52,260 nt of DNA from Actinomycetaceae bacterium (GTDB taxonomy: Bacteria > Actinomycetota > Actinomycetes > Actinomycetales > Actinomycetaceae). Both the position numbers and the translations under genes were made by a program. The notes under the pieces were generated by a model. It did no database searches, had not been told where the DNA came from, and worked only from the letters and a program-made list of their open reading frames with translations. How positions within the stretch are numbered: position 1 is the stretch's first letter; each line of letters begins with the position of its first letter. Shown here piece by piece: positions 33,149 to 41,765 of the stretch. Location of the stretch: assembly GCA_030530685.1 (NCBI GenBank), contig JAUMUM010000016.1:1-52260 (forward strand), written 5' to 3'.

Positions 33149-34714
33149 TCAGTGCTTGCCCGGGGCGGCCTGCCTGGTGCTCGGGACGAGCTTGTAGGCC
33201 ACGACCGCGGCGAGGGCCATAATGCCGCCGGCAATCAAGGTCGTCGACTGCATCGCTGCGACAAACGCCTGCTTTGCCGCCTCCAAGACCGAGCTTTCCG
33301 GCTCGAGGGCCGCGCTCGCCGAGGCGAGCGAGTCTCTGACTCGGGCCGCTACCTCGCTGGGAACACCGGTCGGCAGGTCGAGCCCCACGCGATAGAACAC
33401 GGTCATTAGCGAGCCGAGGATCGCAATGCCCAGGGCCACGCCGAGCTCGTAGGCAGTCTCGGAGACCGACGCCGCAGCGCCGGCTTTGGACGGCTTAACA
33501 GCCGACACCACCGCGTCCACCGACAGCGTTTCTGCCACGCCAATCCCCAAGCCAAAAGGCAGCAGGGCCAGCAGCAGCCAGGCCAGTTGCTCGCTGCCCT
33601 CTAATGCGGCCACCAGTCCGAGCCCAAGTGCCCCGGCGACCAACGCCATCGCGATGGCACGGCCTCGTCCGAACCTGGCCAGGAGGAAGCCGACCACCAC
33701 CACGGCCGACATCGCCGCCACGGCCGCCGGCAACTGCGCCAGGCCAGCCTGAAGCGGGCTGAGATTGCGGGCGAGTTGAAGGTACTGGGAAAAGAAGAAC
33801 AGCACCCCACTGAGGGCGAACACAGAGATGAAGTTGACCAGAACTGCGCCGCTGAAGGCAGGTACCCGGAACAGGTCCACCTCGATCATGGGCGAGTCGG
33901 TCCTGCGCTGGCGACGCATGAACAAAATGCCGCCGAGCACGCTGGCGCCGATCGCGACTACGACACCCAGGCCAAACTCGCCGCCGGAGACCTGCTTGAT
34001 GGCGTACACGAAGGGAATGATCGCCAGCATCGACAGGCCGCTAGAGACCAGATCGAACCTGCCGGGGCTGGGGTTGCGAAACTCGGGAAGCAGCCACGCG
34101 CCGAAACCGAGCACCAGCGCCATGATCGGCAGGTTGATGAGGAACACCGAGCCCCACCAGAAGTTCTCTAGCAGCACCCCGCCCACCAGCGGTCCGAGCG
34201 CCGCACCACTAGCGGCCGCTGCCGACCAGATCGCAATCGCGCGAGTGCGCTCGACCGGGTCGGCGAAAATATTGCGACTCAGCGACAACGTAGAGGGCAT
34301 AATCGTCGCCCCCGCAAAACCCAGCAGCAGACGCGCGCCGATCAGGACCTCCGCGCTTGGCGCAAAAGCAGCTACGGCCGAGGCGAGCCCGAAGGCCGTT
34401 GCGCCTATCAGAAGGAGCCTCTTGGCGCCGATACGGTCAGCCAGGTTACCCATCGTCACCAGCAGACCGGCCAGCGCCAGGGAGTAGATGTCGCCGATCC
34501 ACAGCACCTGCAAGGCCGACGGGGACAGGTCCGCCGTGAGCGATGGCATCGCCAGATACAGCACGGTGGCGTCAATGGCCAGCAGCAGGACGGCGCCGAC
34601 CAGGACCGCCAAGGAGGCCCAGCGCCGGGCCGGCGGCATCGCGGAATTTGCTGCGGGGTCTTTGGTTGCACAGTCCTTGGGCGCCGATTCGTTTGTCACC
34701 AGTTCTTCCGTCAT
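33149..34714 (-). CDS. DHA2-family MFS drug efflux transporter (14 TM)
   Basis: A 521-residue major facilitator of the EmrB/QacA (DHA2) group, exporting toxic compounds by proton antiport. The first helix is SLAVLVGAVLLLAIDATVLY with the DHA2-typical Asp-Ala-Thr (motif D1). Motif A is NLADRIGAKRLLLIG, and motif C-like SAAAASGAALGPLVGGVLL follows. Around 14 hydrophobic segments can be counted, and the C-terminal tail is STRQAAPGKH. Two ATGs are possible (34714 and 34726); 34714 has GGAAG 5 nt upstream. The frame stays open far upstream only because of overlap with the tetR gene. The divergence from substrate-specific families prevents naming a drug. The TetR regulator 125 bp upstream on the same strand probably controls it. 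Confidence 0.88.
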   Translation of the reverse strand: MTEELVTNESAPKDCATKDPAANSAMPPARRWASLAVLVGAVLLLAIDATVLYLAMPSLTADLSPSALQVLWIGDIYSLALAGLLVTMGNLADRIGAKRLLLIGATAFGLASAVAAFAPSAEVLIGARLLLGFAGATIMPSTLSLSRNIFADPVERTRAIAIWSAAAASGAALGPLVGGVLLENFWWGSVFLINLPIMALVLGFGAWLLPEFRNPSPGRFDLVSSGLSMLAIIPFVYAIKQVSGGEFGLGVVVAIGASVLGGILFMRRQRRTDSPMIEVDLFRVPAFSGAVLVNFISVFALSGVLFFFSQYLQLARNLSPLQAGLAQLPAAVAAMSAVVVVGFLLARFGRGRAIAMALVAGALGLGLVAALEGSEQLAWLLLALLPFGLGIGVAETLSVDAVVSAVKPSKAGAAASVSETAYELGVALGIAILGSLMTVFYRVGLDLPTGVPSEVAARVRDSLASASAALEPESSVLEAAKQAFVAAMQSTTLIAGGIMALAAVVAYKLVPSTRQAAPGKH

Positions 34715-34838
34715 CGCTTCTTCCATACTCAGTGCGTCGATTTCTTCTTCGAGCTGCGTCGCCTTTTTGGCCGCGCCGCTTCTTCGAGTTGCGCCGCCTG
34801 GCCGGCTTAGGCCGCGTTGTGCGGGCATGCGCATCGGG

Positions 34839-35492
34839 CTAGCTGGAGCCGTCACCTGAGCCTTCCTTGTTGCTGCGCACGAACGACACCGCCAGGCTCG
34901 CGAAGCGCTCCAGGCGCTGGCGGGCACGATCGTTGTCTCGATGGGCCAGCCACGACCACGCAACTCCATTGATTGCGTCGAGGACGAACTCGGCGAGCAC
35001 TCGCTCGTCATGGACAAAGTCCAGCTCCGCCTCCTCAGCCAATCGGGTGATGTAACCGGTGGCCATCTCCAGGGACGCGGCATGCTCACGCTGCGGCAGG
35101 TCCCGCAGTTCTGGGTCACGCAGGGCGAAGCTTCCCAGGTCGAACAGGACCAGTTGGGCGTCGGGGTCGGCCTCGATCTGTGACCAGAACGCCAGCAGCA
35201 AGGTGCGAATGTTCTCATACGGGCTCGCGTCGGGCGAGATGTGCGGCCAGACGGCCCCCAAGTCGATCTCGATGTCGCCGGTCAACAGCGCCGCATACAG
35301 TTCCTTTTTGGAATGGAAGCAGTAATGAAACGCCCCGTGGGGCATCCCCGCCTCGGCGCAGATCGCGCGGATGCTCGCCGCCGCGATCCCGTCGCGCTTC
35401 ATCACCCTCAAGGCGGCGGCCACCAACTGCTTTCGGCGCTCGTCGGCGCTGATCTGCTTACGCGCTGGGCGCTCCTGTCCTCGGTCGTCCAT
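34839..35492 (-). CDS. TetR family regulator of the adjacent MFS transporter
   Basis: A 217-residue repressor. The HTH comprises RRKQLVAAALRVMKRDGIAA, then ASIRAICAEAGMPHGAFHYC and FHSKKELYAALL (about residues 20-70), a standard TetR layout. The C-terminal domain (YENIRTLLLAFWSQIEADPD to VSFVRSNKEG) is helical and should bind the inducing compound. It lies directly upstream of the DHA2 transporter on the same strand, suggesting a self-regulated resistance module. A long inverted repeat 17 bp upstream of the ATG is the probable operator. The inducer is unknown. Confidence 0.88.
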   Translation of the reverse strand: MDDRGQERPARKQISADERRKQLVAAALRVMKRDGIAAASIRAICAEAGMPHGAFHYCFHSKKELYAALLTGDIEIDLGAVWPHISPDASPYENIRTLLLAFWSQIEADPDAQLVLFDLGSFALRDPELRDLPQREHAASLEMATGYITRLAEEAELDFVHDERVLAEFVLDAINGVAWSWLAHRDNDRARQRLERFASLAVSFVRSNKEGSGDGSS

Positions 35493-35508
35493 GGCTTCAG
35501 CCTATAGG

Positions 35509-35563
35509 TTGGTCGCTCGACTTGGCCAATTGACCTAGTCATACGACCAAGTCGAACGACCAA
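35509..35563. promoter_or_regulatory. Long inverted repeat, TetR operator region
   Basis: TTGGTCGCTCGACTTGG (35509-35525) and CCAAGTCGAACGACCAA (35547-35563) are complements with one mismatch over 17 bp, separated by 21 bp. Read on the minus strand, the region is also built of near-tandem 13-bp units, CTTGGTCGTTCGA, CTTGGTCGTATGA and CTAGGTCAATTGG, so several dimers could bind. The rest of the 262-bp gap to the next gene shows no reliable ORF. Confidence 0.65.
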
Positions 35564-35754
35564 GACGTGTGGACAGGTCCTGTGCCAGTTCTGGTTTGAG
35601 CGCCAAGTCGCACGGCCAGTCCTGGCACCCACGCCCGGCGGCCGACTTCCTCGGTGGGCCGTAGCGATTCTTCACGGCGCACGAGAACTGAAAGCCCGAA
35701 CCGGCACGAAAGACGAGCTGATCGTCAACGGGGCTAGCGATAGACGAGACGCGA

Positions 35755-38037
35755 TTAAACCTCAACCTCGGTAGCTCGGATCGGAATCGTCAGCTCATTG
35801 GCAATTGGTGTGTACAGGTCGACGCCCTCTTCCTTGGTCGAAAGGGAAACCAGCAAGGCGTACCTCAAAGGCATGTCTCGCCTGCCCCGACGGCGGTTAT
35901 TCTTCCACCATCCGCCCACCGGATAGACGGCCATATGGTCACAAGCGGCAAGCTCGGCCCCAGTTCCGCTCCACTCGTCTTGGTGTAGCGATCCGTTGTG
36001 ACGAGCTTGCGGACCCAGGAACCATCGGTTGGAGTGATTTGAACGACTGCTTGGCACCCGACCGTCGTCCTCGTCAGCAGCCTGCCCACCGACTCGTCGT
36101 ACGAAATCGCCACTGGTCTCGGTGGAGTCCTGGAGGTCAAATCGCAGCCCGTGGGAGGCGTATCCGTACTTACCCTTCCAGCCACGTCTGGTTGCCGAAG
36201 GTTCAATGAAGTAGGAGAGCGTAATACGCAGACGCACCTCGCTCGAACCGAGATCTTGCAGGACTTCACGAGGCCAGGGAAGAGTGTGGATACGTAGCTG
36301 CCGCATGGCGAACTCTTTGTCCATCGGTTGGAACTCATCTTGAACCACCATGGTCACGGCGTTCTGCGACGACGACAGCACCGCTTCTTCGGTAGGCACG
36401 CCCCATCCGTATCGCCTCAGCAGCCTGGCTCGCTCAGCCTTACTCTTGGGCAGATCCAGGTGCTTGAGCATTGCAGGTGTCCATGCGGCTTCGTGTACAA
36501 GTAGGGCGCGAATTGTCTCCGGCCAATAGTCCGGATAGCGGGCCATGGCGAGAGCCGCCAGCCGCGACGCCTGGGCGGTGGCAGCGCTCGTCGCATTAGC
36601 GGAGGTCAGGGCGACGTCATTGCCGATTCCAGTAGATCTAAGGGAGAGGGCCGGATACCTGGGTTCATGGCGCCCATGACCGTTGGTGAGAACGTTTCCT
36701 CCTTCCAAGCAGATCTCGGGTTTAACCGGCCACGGCCGGTCGCCAAAAAGCAGGGAGGTACGGCTGTGAGGCGAAAGCTCACCTGCCGGAACTAGCGGCC
36801 GATAGTTTCTATAAGTTGGATCATTTGGAGGTGAATCAATGTCAGTAAAGGCACCCACGGTGAGAGCGTTCCAAGACTGCCCGGGGTCTTCGATCGGGGA
36901 TGCGTCCGAGTTGCCCAGCGGCTTGTCACTGTAGCTGTCGACGTTAGCTGCCGACACGATCATCAGACGCGCTGCGGTCCGGTCCAGCTCGGCAAGTAGG
37001 CCGATAGAGTCGTCTTGGACCATCACATCTACACCAGCGGCGAGAGCGTCAACGGTTGCGGACCAGAGCGTTGGTTTGCCGGGCTCAGTGTCGGGCTTTG
37101 CGCTGACCGGCATACAGTAGGCACGTCGGCGCCGAGCCGTGTTCTCCGGCAGCGACACCGCCCTGATCGTTGCACTGGCGTAGTCCCGCTGACCGGTGTG
37201 CTCGGGTGGCGCCTCGCGCGCTCCGGACAGGATTCGGACTGACTCCAATCGGTGACGCAGATCCAAGATCTGATTTCCGAGGAGTAGCTCCTCCAAATGT
37301 GGGCCATACAGGGCAAGACCAGCCATCGCCGTTCCGTGTCCGCCGCGATCGCCGCCGTCACGGCCGACGATCGTGTGCAGGTCGGCACTCGACAACGACC
37401 CCTCGATCAACTTGTGTCCCCGGAACACACCCGTATCAATGTGACATACTGCAGGAGCATCTGGCGGTGCAGGACTGAGACGAGCCACAAGATCGTGAAC
37501 GAGCTCTTCCTGCTCATCGTCGTCAAGATCCTCGATTGTCTCGTATATAAACGACGGTCGCCGAATCTCCGTCAAGGGCAGGCCCGTTCCAAGCAGCGGT
37601 TTCAACTGTTCCCACATGGAACGCACGTACACGATCTTGACGTCGGCGACTTGAATCTGGCGATCGAGCCGTTCCAGATCGAAGGCGCTGAGAATACGAT
37701 CCAGCAGGTCGGACTTCTCGCGACGCGTATCCAACCACAGTTCCCACCACGACTCGGTCCTAAGAGGAGGTTCGCCGTCCGACGTCCACAGTTCTTTCAA
37801 AAACGTGCTGCGCACCTGAGCAATATTGGCCACTAGCTTGTTGTTGCTCGGATTACCGGGAGTCCCGTCCTTACTAACGCGGTCTTTCTTGGGATCAAGA
37901 TAGTCTTCAAACACCTGAAGGAACTCGGCCCTGAATTCGTCCGCGACCCAGATCGTTGCATATTCGGGAGCGCTCTCGCTGGCGGGATGCACAGCCTGAA
38001 GGAGCCACCTCGGCTTCTTACTACTGGTACGCGTCAA
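35755..38037 (-). CDS. ietS: Subtilisin-like serine protease of an IetAS-type system (main open segment)
   Basis: A 760-residue frame with an S8 peptidase domain. The catalytic Asp is in AVCHIDTGVFRGH (about 200), His in GDRGGHGTAMAGLALYG (about 235), and Ser in ALTSANATSAATAQASRLAA (about 480), where NATSAAT replaces the usual GTSMA. About 190 residues precede the domain and 250 follow it, as in the proteases paired with AAA ATPases (IetAS, reported in phage defence and plasmid stability). There is no signal peptide, so it acts in the cytoplasm. The frame continues upstream past an in-frame TAG at 38056-38058 into the native N-terminus. This segment could be translated from TTG 38037, preceded by GGAGAGG. 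The ATPase partner is immediately upstream. Confidence 0.75.
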   Translation of the reverse strand: MTRTSSKKPRWLLQAVHPASESAPEYATIWVADEFRAEFLQVFEDYLDPKKDRVSKDGTPGNPSNNKLVANIAQVRSTFLKELWTSDGEPPLRTESWWELWLDTRREKSDLLDRILSAFDLERLDRQIQVADVKIVYVRSMWEQLKPLLGTGLPLTEIRRPSFIYETIEDLDDDEQEELVHDLVARLSPAPPDAPAVCHIDTGVFRGHKLIEGSLSSADLHTIVGRDGGDRGGHGTAMAGLALYGPHLEELLLGNQILDLRHRLESVRILSGAREAPPEHTGQRDYASATIRAVSLPENTARRRRAYCMPVSAKPDTEPGKPTLWSATVDALAAGVDVMVQDDSIGLLAELDRTAARLMIVSAANVDSYSDKPLGNSDASPIEDPGQSWNALTVGAFTDIDSPPNDPTYRNYRPLVPAGELSPHSRTSLLFGDRPWPVKPEICLEGGNVLTNGHGRHEPRYPALSLRSTGIGNDVALTSANATSAATAQASRLAALAMARYPDYWPETIRALLVHEAAWTPAMLKHLDLPKSKAERARLLRRYGWGVPTEEAVLSSSQNAVTMVVQDEFQPMDKEFAMRQLRIHTLPWPREVLQDLGSSEVRLRITLSYFIEPSATRRGWKGKYGYASHGLRFDLQDSTETSGDFVRRVGGQAADEDDGRVPSSRSNHSNRWFLGPQARHNGSLHQDEWSGTGAELAACDHMAVYPVGGWWKNNRRRGRRDMPLRYALLVSLSTKEEGVDLYTPIANELTIPIRATEVEV

Positions 38038-38055
38038 GGAGGTGAGCCTCTCCAG

Positions 38056-38313
38056 CTACAAACTGAACTCAACGCCGGGCCCTTCAAGAGTCAGGTATGT
38101 CCCCGTTGCTCGCAGGTCCTCTTGGAGGACTTCTCGGGCACGCCTGTCATCCGCCGTGCCGAACGCCTCCTGAACCTGGTCAAGGATTGTTCTGCCATGC
38201 TTTGCACGATCGACGGGCCTAATCTTGAGGTTACCGCCGCCGCGTGAAGTCCTGGCCGTGGATTCGACGCGCCCATGGACAAACACGTGATCGAAACCGT
38301 GCGGCGTAGACAC
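38056..38313 (-). CDS. N-terminal segment of the same protease gene, ended by an in-frame TAG
   Basis: Eighty-five residues starting with GTG at 38311-38313 (MSTPHGFDHVFVHGRVESTA) and ending GPGVEFSL before TAG. The next codons in the same frame read LERLTSLTRTSSKKPRWLLQ and continue into the 760-residue protease segment, so this is one gene split by a single nonsense codon rather than a separate gene. A CAG-to-TAG change would explain it. It begins 9 bp after the ATPase stop codon. The product would be a short fragment unless the TAG is read through. Confidence 0.7.
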   Translation of the reverse strand: MSTPHGFDHVFVHGRVESTARTSRGGGNLKIRPVDRAKHGRTILDQVQEAFGTADDRRAREVLQEDLRATGTYLTLEGPGVEFSL

Positions 38314-38322
38314 AGGATTCCC

Positions 38323-39297
38323 TTATCCCAGGCTTGCCGCGCGTCGGGCCGTCAGCGCTGATTCAAGATCTTCACGCGTCACGGCAATATCGCCTCGCAT
38401 CAGCGCCGACTTGGCCGCCAACTCGGCGGCTTTTACCAGTTCAGCGTGACTGAGACCTTCGATGTACGGTCCCAAGCCACTCAGCGTCACGCCTCTAACT
38501 AATGACCCTAGGCGCTTTCGAATCACTGCCTGCACCTGTTTGCTGCTTGGCAAGGAGTAGGTGAGGACAGCGTCGAAGCGTCGAAATAGTGCCCTATCGA
38601 GTATGGCCCGATGATTGGTTGCGGCAATGATGATGGACTCGGCGCTGGCGTTCTCCAAGAACACCAGGAAGGAGTTGAGGATACGACGCGCCTCGCCAAC
38701 ATCGTTACCGCTCCTGTCAGCGCCCAGGGCATCGAACTCATCAAAGAGGTAGACCGCCGGGCTGGTCGCGGCCTCGTCGAATACTGTTCTCAACTTTGCG
38801 GCCGTCTCACCCATATACTTGCTCAGCAGACTATCTAGGCGCACTGTGTACATGGGAAGCGACAGTTCTGAGGCTATGACAGAAGCCGTCAAAGTCTTGC
38901 CCGTCCCCGGAGGTCCCTCAAGCAACAGCCTGTGCATCGGAACAAAACCGTGTTCGATCAGCACGGCGCGCTGACGGTGCTCCTGCACGACCTGCGCGAT
39001 CTGATCTGCAAGCTCGGTCGTGACAACGAGGTCACGCATCCGCTCGCGCGGGCTGCTGACCTCCACCAGCTCGGCAATGTCCTGCTGGGCCTTGGGTAGT
39101 GTGGTCACCTCGGCAAGCGGGCTGCGCGGCCTAGACTGAGAGGACTCGACGGCCTTCTTAATGTCGTTGGCCAGTCGGTGATGCCCCTGCCGGGCCTCGC
39201 GCGCGGCGACCTGGAGAGCAACCGAGTAGAAAGCATCGTCATCCCCAGAGGCATGACTGCGCACCATTGCGGTGATGTGTGAACCTTGTCCAGCCAC
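38323..39297 (-). CDS. ietA: AAA ATPase of an IetAS-type system
   Basis: A 324-residue AAA+ protein. Residues 1-100 are a helical N-terminal region; then come Walker A LLEGPPGTGKTLTASVIASE (about 125-144), the pore-loop region LDSLLSKYMGETAAKLRTVF, Walker B AVYLFDEFDALG (about 182-193), sensor 1 IIAATNHR and arginine finger region LFRRFDAVLTY, followed by the C-terminal lid. The pattern is close to the FtsH/spastin-like ATPases that partner subtilases in IetAS. The GTG start at 39295-39297 is preceded by GGAGGAGGG. It is followed by the protease gene after 9 bp, so the two are co-translated. The ATPase probably unfolds or senses a target for the protease. Confidence 0.82.
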   Translation of the reverse strand: MAGQGSHITAMVRSHASGDDDAFYSVALQVAAREARQGHHRLANDIKKAVESSQSRPRSPLAEVTTLPKAQQDIAELVEVSSPRERMRDLVVTTELADQIAQVVQEHRQRAVLIEHGFVPMHRLLLEGPPGTGKTLTASVIASELSLPMYTVRLDSLLSKYMGETAAKLRTVFDEAATSPAVYLFDEFDALGADRSGNDVGEARRILNSFLVFLENASAESIIIAATNHRAILDRALFRRFDAVLTYSLPSSKQVQAVIRKRLGSLVRGVTLSGLGPYIEGLSHAELVKAAELAAKSALMRGDIAVTREDLESALTARRAASLG

Positions 39298-39334
39298 TGC
39301 CAGCCCTCCTCCCCGGAACAGATGCCGCTGCTCA

Positions 39335-39362
39335 ACTATCGTACGTCAGTGTGCTGTCTCAA
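39335..39362 (-). promoter_or_regulatory. Putative promoter of the ietA-ietS operon
   Basis: On the minus strand TTGAGA (39357-39362) and GATAGT (39335-39340) are 16 bp apart, about 38 bp upstream of the GTG start. The surrounding 39330-39400 stretch is more AT-rich than its neighbours. Hexamer matches are moderate. Confidence 0.35.
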
Positions 39363-39555
39363 CAATATGTACAACGCGAAACGTCCTATAATCCGGGTCT
39401 TCTCACGGGTGCCGGGCTTAAGACCATTGGCCATATGGGCGGCGGACTTACCATCGTCGGCGCCATCGCACGCCAGCCGCCGGCCCGACGAACGCCGTGG
39501 CATAAACACAAGTGCCCCGCCAGCAGGCGGGGCAACCTCGATATTCTCGACTATG

Positions 39556-39628
39556 TGGAGCTAAGGGGATTCGAACCCCTGACCTTCTCATTGCGAACGA
39601 GACGCGCTACCAACTGCGCCATAGCCCC
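39556..39628 (-). tRNA. tRNA-Ala (anticodon CGC)
   Basis: On the minus strand a 73-nt cloverleaf begins GGGGCTATGGCGCAGTTGGT. The acceptor stem GGGGCTA pairs with TAGCTCC and includes the G3:U70 pair that identifies alanine. The anticodon stem-loop is TCTCG-TTCGCAA-TGAGA with anticodon CGC, and the T-arm contains GGTTCGAATCC. The discriminator is A and CCA is not encoded. It lies just upstream of the IetAS pair and could have served as an integration site, but I saw no second copy of its 3' end. Confidence 0.95.
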
Positions 39629-39858
39629 AAGGACCAGAACAGCTTACCACCAAGAAGCCGGCAACTACCAACGCGAGCCCTGCCACATCGCACACAGCGA
39701 CGACGTCGGCCCGTTGCGGGCGGATGGGCGGACAAGACTGTGGCCCCGCGGGTGCGGGACCACAGTGGCAAACAATGGTGGTCGAGGAGCGCGCCCTGGC
39801 CGGCACATCACGCCCGACGGCGGTTGCCGGTATCACGCCCGACGGCCAGCAGCTGCAA

Positions 39859-41352
39859 TCACGCCCGACGGCGGTCGAGCAGCGCGTCGAGCACGGAACC
39901 TCCGCCCAGGACCTCGCCGGAGCCGGCGGTGATGACACCCTCATCGGCGATGACGCCTTCGGCCTCGGCCGCAGCATCGCGCTCGGCGCCGGCACCCGCC
40001 TCCGCCTCGGAAGCCGTTCGCTCGCGGCCGCTCGGCGACGTCGACCGCTCAGAACCGCCGCCGGACGTCATCGACATGGCCTCCTGCCACGCGGGAATCC
40101 CAGTGTCGGCGCCGCTCGGGCGCTCGCGAGTACTCGGCGGCACCACCGCGCCACTGACCGCGTCGTAGCGCTCACCCGGACCGTGCGGCCGGTACGGAAC
40201 CGGGGCCGTCGCTCCGGCCGGCGCCGCGTACGGCTCGACCACCCTGCGCTCGATCTTGCGCGGCTTGAGCGTGTAGGACGGCATCTCGGCGCGCGGGCTC
40301 GGCCTGGCCGCTCGCTCGCCGCCGCGCCCGGCGCCGGCCTCCGCACCCGAGGCGCTCATCCGCTCGGCCACGCGCGCCTTGGCGATCTCGGCGCGAGCAT
40401 CCAGGGCCTTGGCGCCGCCGACCTCGGCATCTTCCCGATCACGCCCGATGACCCGCGGCCTACCGTCGGTCCGGATGACGTCTCCCGCGCTCCACCCGGC
40501 ATCGCTCGAGCTCGCAGCGCCACGGGCGCCGCCTCGCGCGGAGACAGCCCGGCCGACGCCGCTGCCGCCCACGGCCTTTCCACCGGCGTCACCCGCCGCG
40601 CCGCGCGCACCGTCAACCACGCGGCGCGAATCCTTCGCCCCGCCGGGCCCGGCAGCCTTGCGAGCATTCCTGGCCTCGCTGCGCCGACGCCGACGCTCGC
40701 TCGCCTCGGCCGCCCGAGCAGCCTCGAGATCCGCTGCGAGCTGCGCCTTGGCGCGGGCATTGGCCAACTTGCGGGAGTTCTCCCGCATGACGGCCGAGGC
40801 GCGCCGGCGCCCCATGGCCCTGCGCGGCCCCAGCTCGGCGTCGATCTCCTCGAGGATCTCCCTGTCGGCGAGATTGGCGCGCGCCGCCGCCCTCATGAGG
40901 TAGGCGAGCCCCGCACCGTAGACACCGAGCAAGAGCGTCGCGACGGCGGCAGCAGCGATCGGAAGAGCGGAAAAGAACGCGACAAGCCACAATACGATAG
41001 TCAGAACGAGGCCGGCGAAAGCGCCGACGAGTCCACGCTGCAGGTTCTCGGAGCGCCTGGCCATCCTCGCCCGCACACGCGAGCGATCACGCGTCAGTTC
41101 GCGAACGTCCTTAGCGACACGCTCGCTTCCAGCCATCTCCACCTCCGGCCGCCTGAAGAACACGGAACCGTGTTGACCACCCGCGTGAACAGTGGGCTGC
41201 CCCTTGGAAACCTCAAGCATTCGCAGGTCTTCGGCGAAACGATCCTCAATGGGAGCGTACGCCAGAACCGAGCGATGGCGCATGGAGGTAGGCAGGACGT
41301 ACCCGAGCAGCAGCACAGCAGCGCTCAGTACGACGAATCCCTCGATGCCCAC
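39859..41352 (-). CDS. sepX: SepX/GlpR-like divisome membrane protein
   Basis: A 497-residue protein with one N-terminal helix (GIEGFVVLSAAVLLLGYVLP) followed by SMRHRSVLAYAPIEDRFAED, then a linker, a pair of helices at about 105-155 (LQRGLVGAFAGLVLTIVLWL and ALPIAAAAVATLLLGVYGAG), an Arg/Ala-rich coiled-coil stretch and a long disordered tail. This layout, including the xxLPxxxRxxxxL...RF...LRML motif after the first helix, matches actinobacterial SepX (Streptomyces) and GlpR (Corynebacterium; Rv0996-type), which help stabilise FtsZ rings. The neighbourhood with 5-formyl-THF cyclo-ligase and FmdB also agrees. The tail is longer and more Ala/Gly-rich than usual. GTG start at 41350-41352. Confidence 0.65.
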   Translation of the reverse strand: MGIEGFVVLSAAVLLLGYVLPTSMRHRSVLAYAPIEDRFAEDLRMLEVSKGQPTVHAGGQHGSVFFRRPEVEMAGSERVAKDVRELTRDRSRVRARMARRSENLQRGLVGAFAGLVLTIVLWLVAFFSALPIAAAAVATLLLGVYGAGLAYLMRAAARANLADREILEEIDAELGPRRAMGRRRASAVMRENSRKLANARAKAQLAADLEAARAAEASERRRRRSEARNARKAAGPGGAKDSRRVVDGARGAAGDAGGKAVGGSGVGRAVSARGGARGAASSSDAGWSAGDVIRTDGRPRVIGRDREDAEVGGAKALDARAEIAKARVAERMSASGAEAGAGRGGERAARPSPRAEMPSYTLKPRKIERRVVEPYAAPAGATAPVPYRPHGPGERYDAVSGAVVPPSTRERPSGADTGIPAWQEAMSMTSGGGSERSTSPSGRERTASEAEAGAGAERDAAAEAEGVIADEGVITAGSGEVLGGGSVLDALLDRRRA

Positions 41353-41765
41353 GCCCCCACGCTAACCGGCACCGCCTCCCAAGCAACGGAAGCGTCACCG
41401 CGTGTTGCAACCTACGAAAAGGTAGCTCGCGCACATTGTGAAGGCTCGGCCGGAGCGACTCGTCGCACTGCGCGAAGCTAGTTTAGAGCATGTTGCTGGC
41501 GTTTTCCGGAGCGTACGACGTCCATCACGATTGGGTGACTCGAGCGGGTTTGAGCGACGTCGCACAGACATGTGGGTCAGGAACACCGTTGACGAATCCG
41601 CCCACGGTCGGATAACGACCTGGCGTTGACTGCCCGGTTGCGCCTCGTTCCGCGCACCGAACGTCGCGACATGGTAGAGCTAACCCACCCGCGGACCGTA
41701 GGCCAGGGGCCCGCTCTCCCGGACGCCACTACCGCAGCCCCACGGCGCCGTGTGACAATATCGCC
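41353..41765. other. Intergenic region between divergent genes
   Basis: A 413-bp gap holding the promoters of the SepX-like gene and of the cyclo-ligase gene. Next to the latter, GACAAT (41754-41759) is a candidate -10 placed 6 bases before the ATG at 41766, suggesting another leaderless start. I see no RNA gene or repeat. Confidence 0.4.

Noticed and set aside
34727-35218. Extended N-terminus of the MFS transporter reaching to 35218.
   Set aside because: The extension overlaps the tetR gene in another frame and reads as low-complexity Arg/Ser sequence; the start near 34714 fits the family.
35535-35765. A 76-residue minus-strand TTG frame between the protease gene and tetR.
   Set aside because: No convincing RBS, no family resemblance, and it runs into the TetR operator region.
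38056-38313. An independent small gene between ietA and ietS.
   Set aside because: It is in the same frame as the protease, separated only by one TAG codon, and the sequence on both sides continues naturally.
39556-39628. tRNA-Ala as a proven attachment site for an island.
   Set aside because: I found no direct repeat of the tRNA 3' end elsewhere in the window and no integrase gene, so only the position is suggestive.
39724-41481. A 585-residue plus-strand frame.
   Set aside because: Antisense to the SepX/GlpR-like gene and runs over non-coding DNA; no motif of its own.
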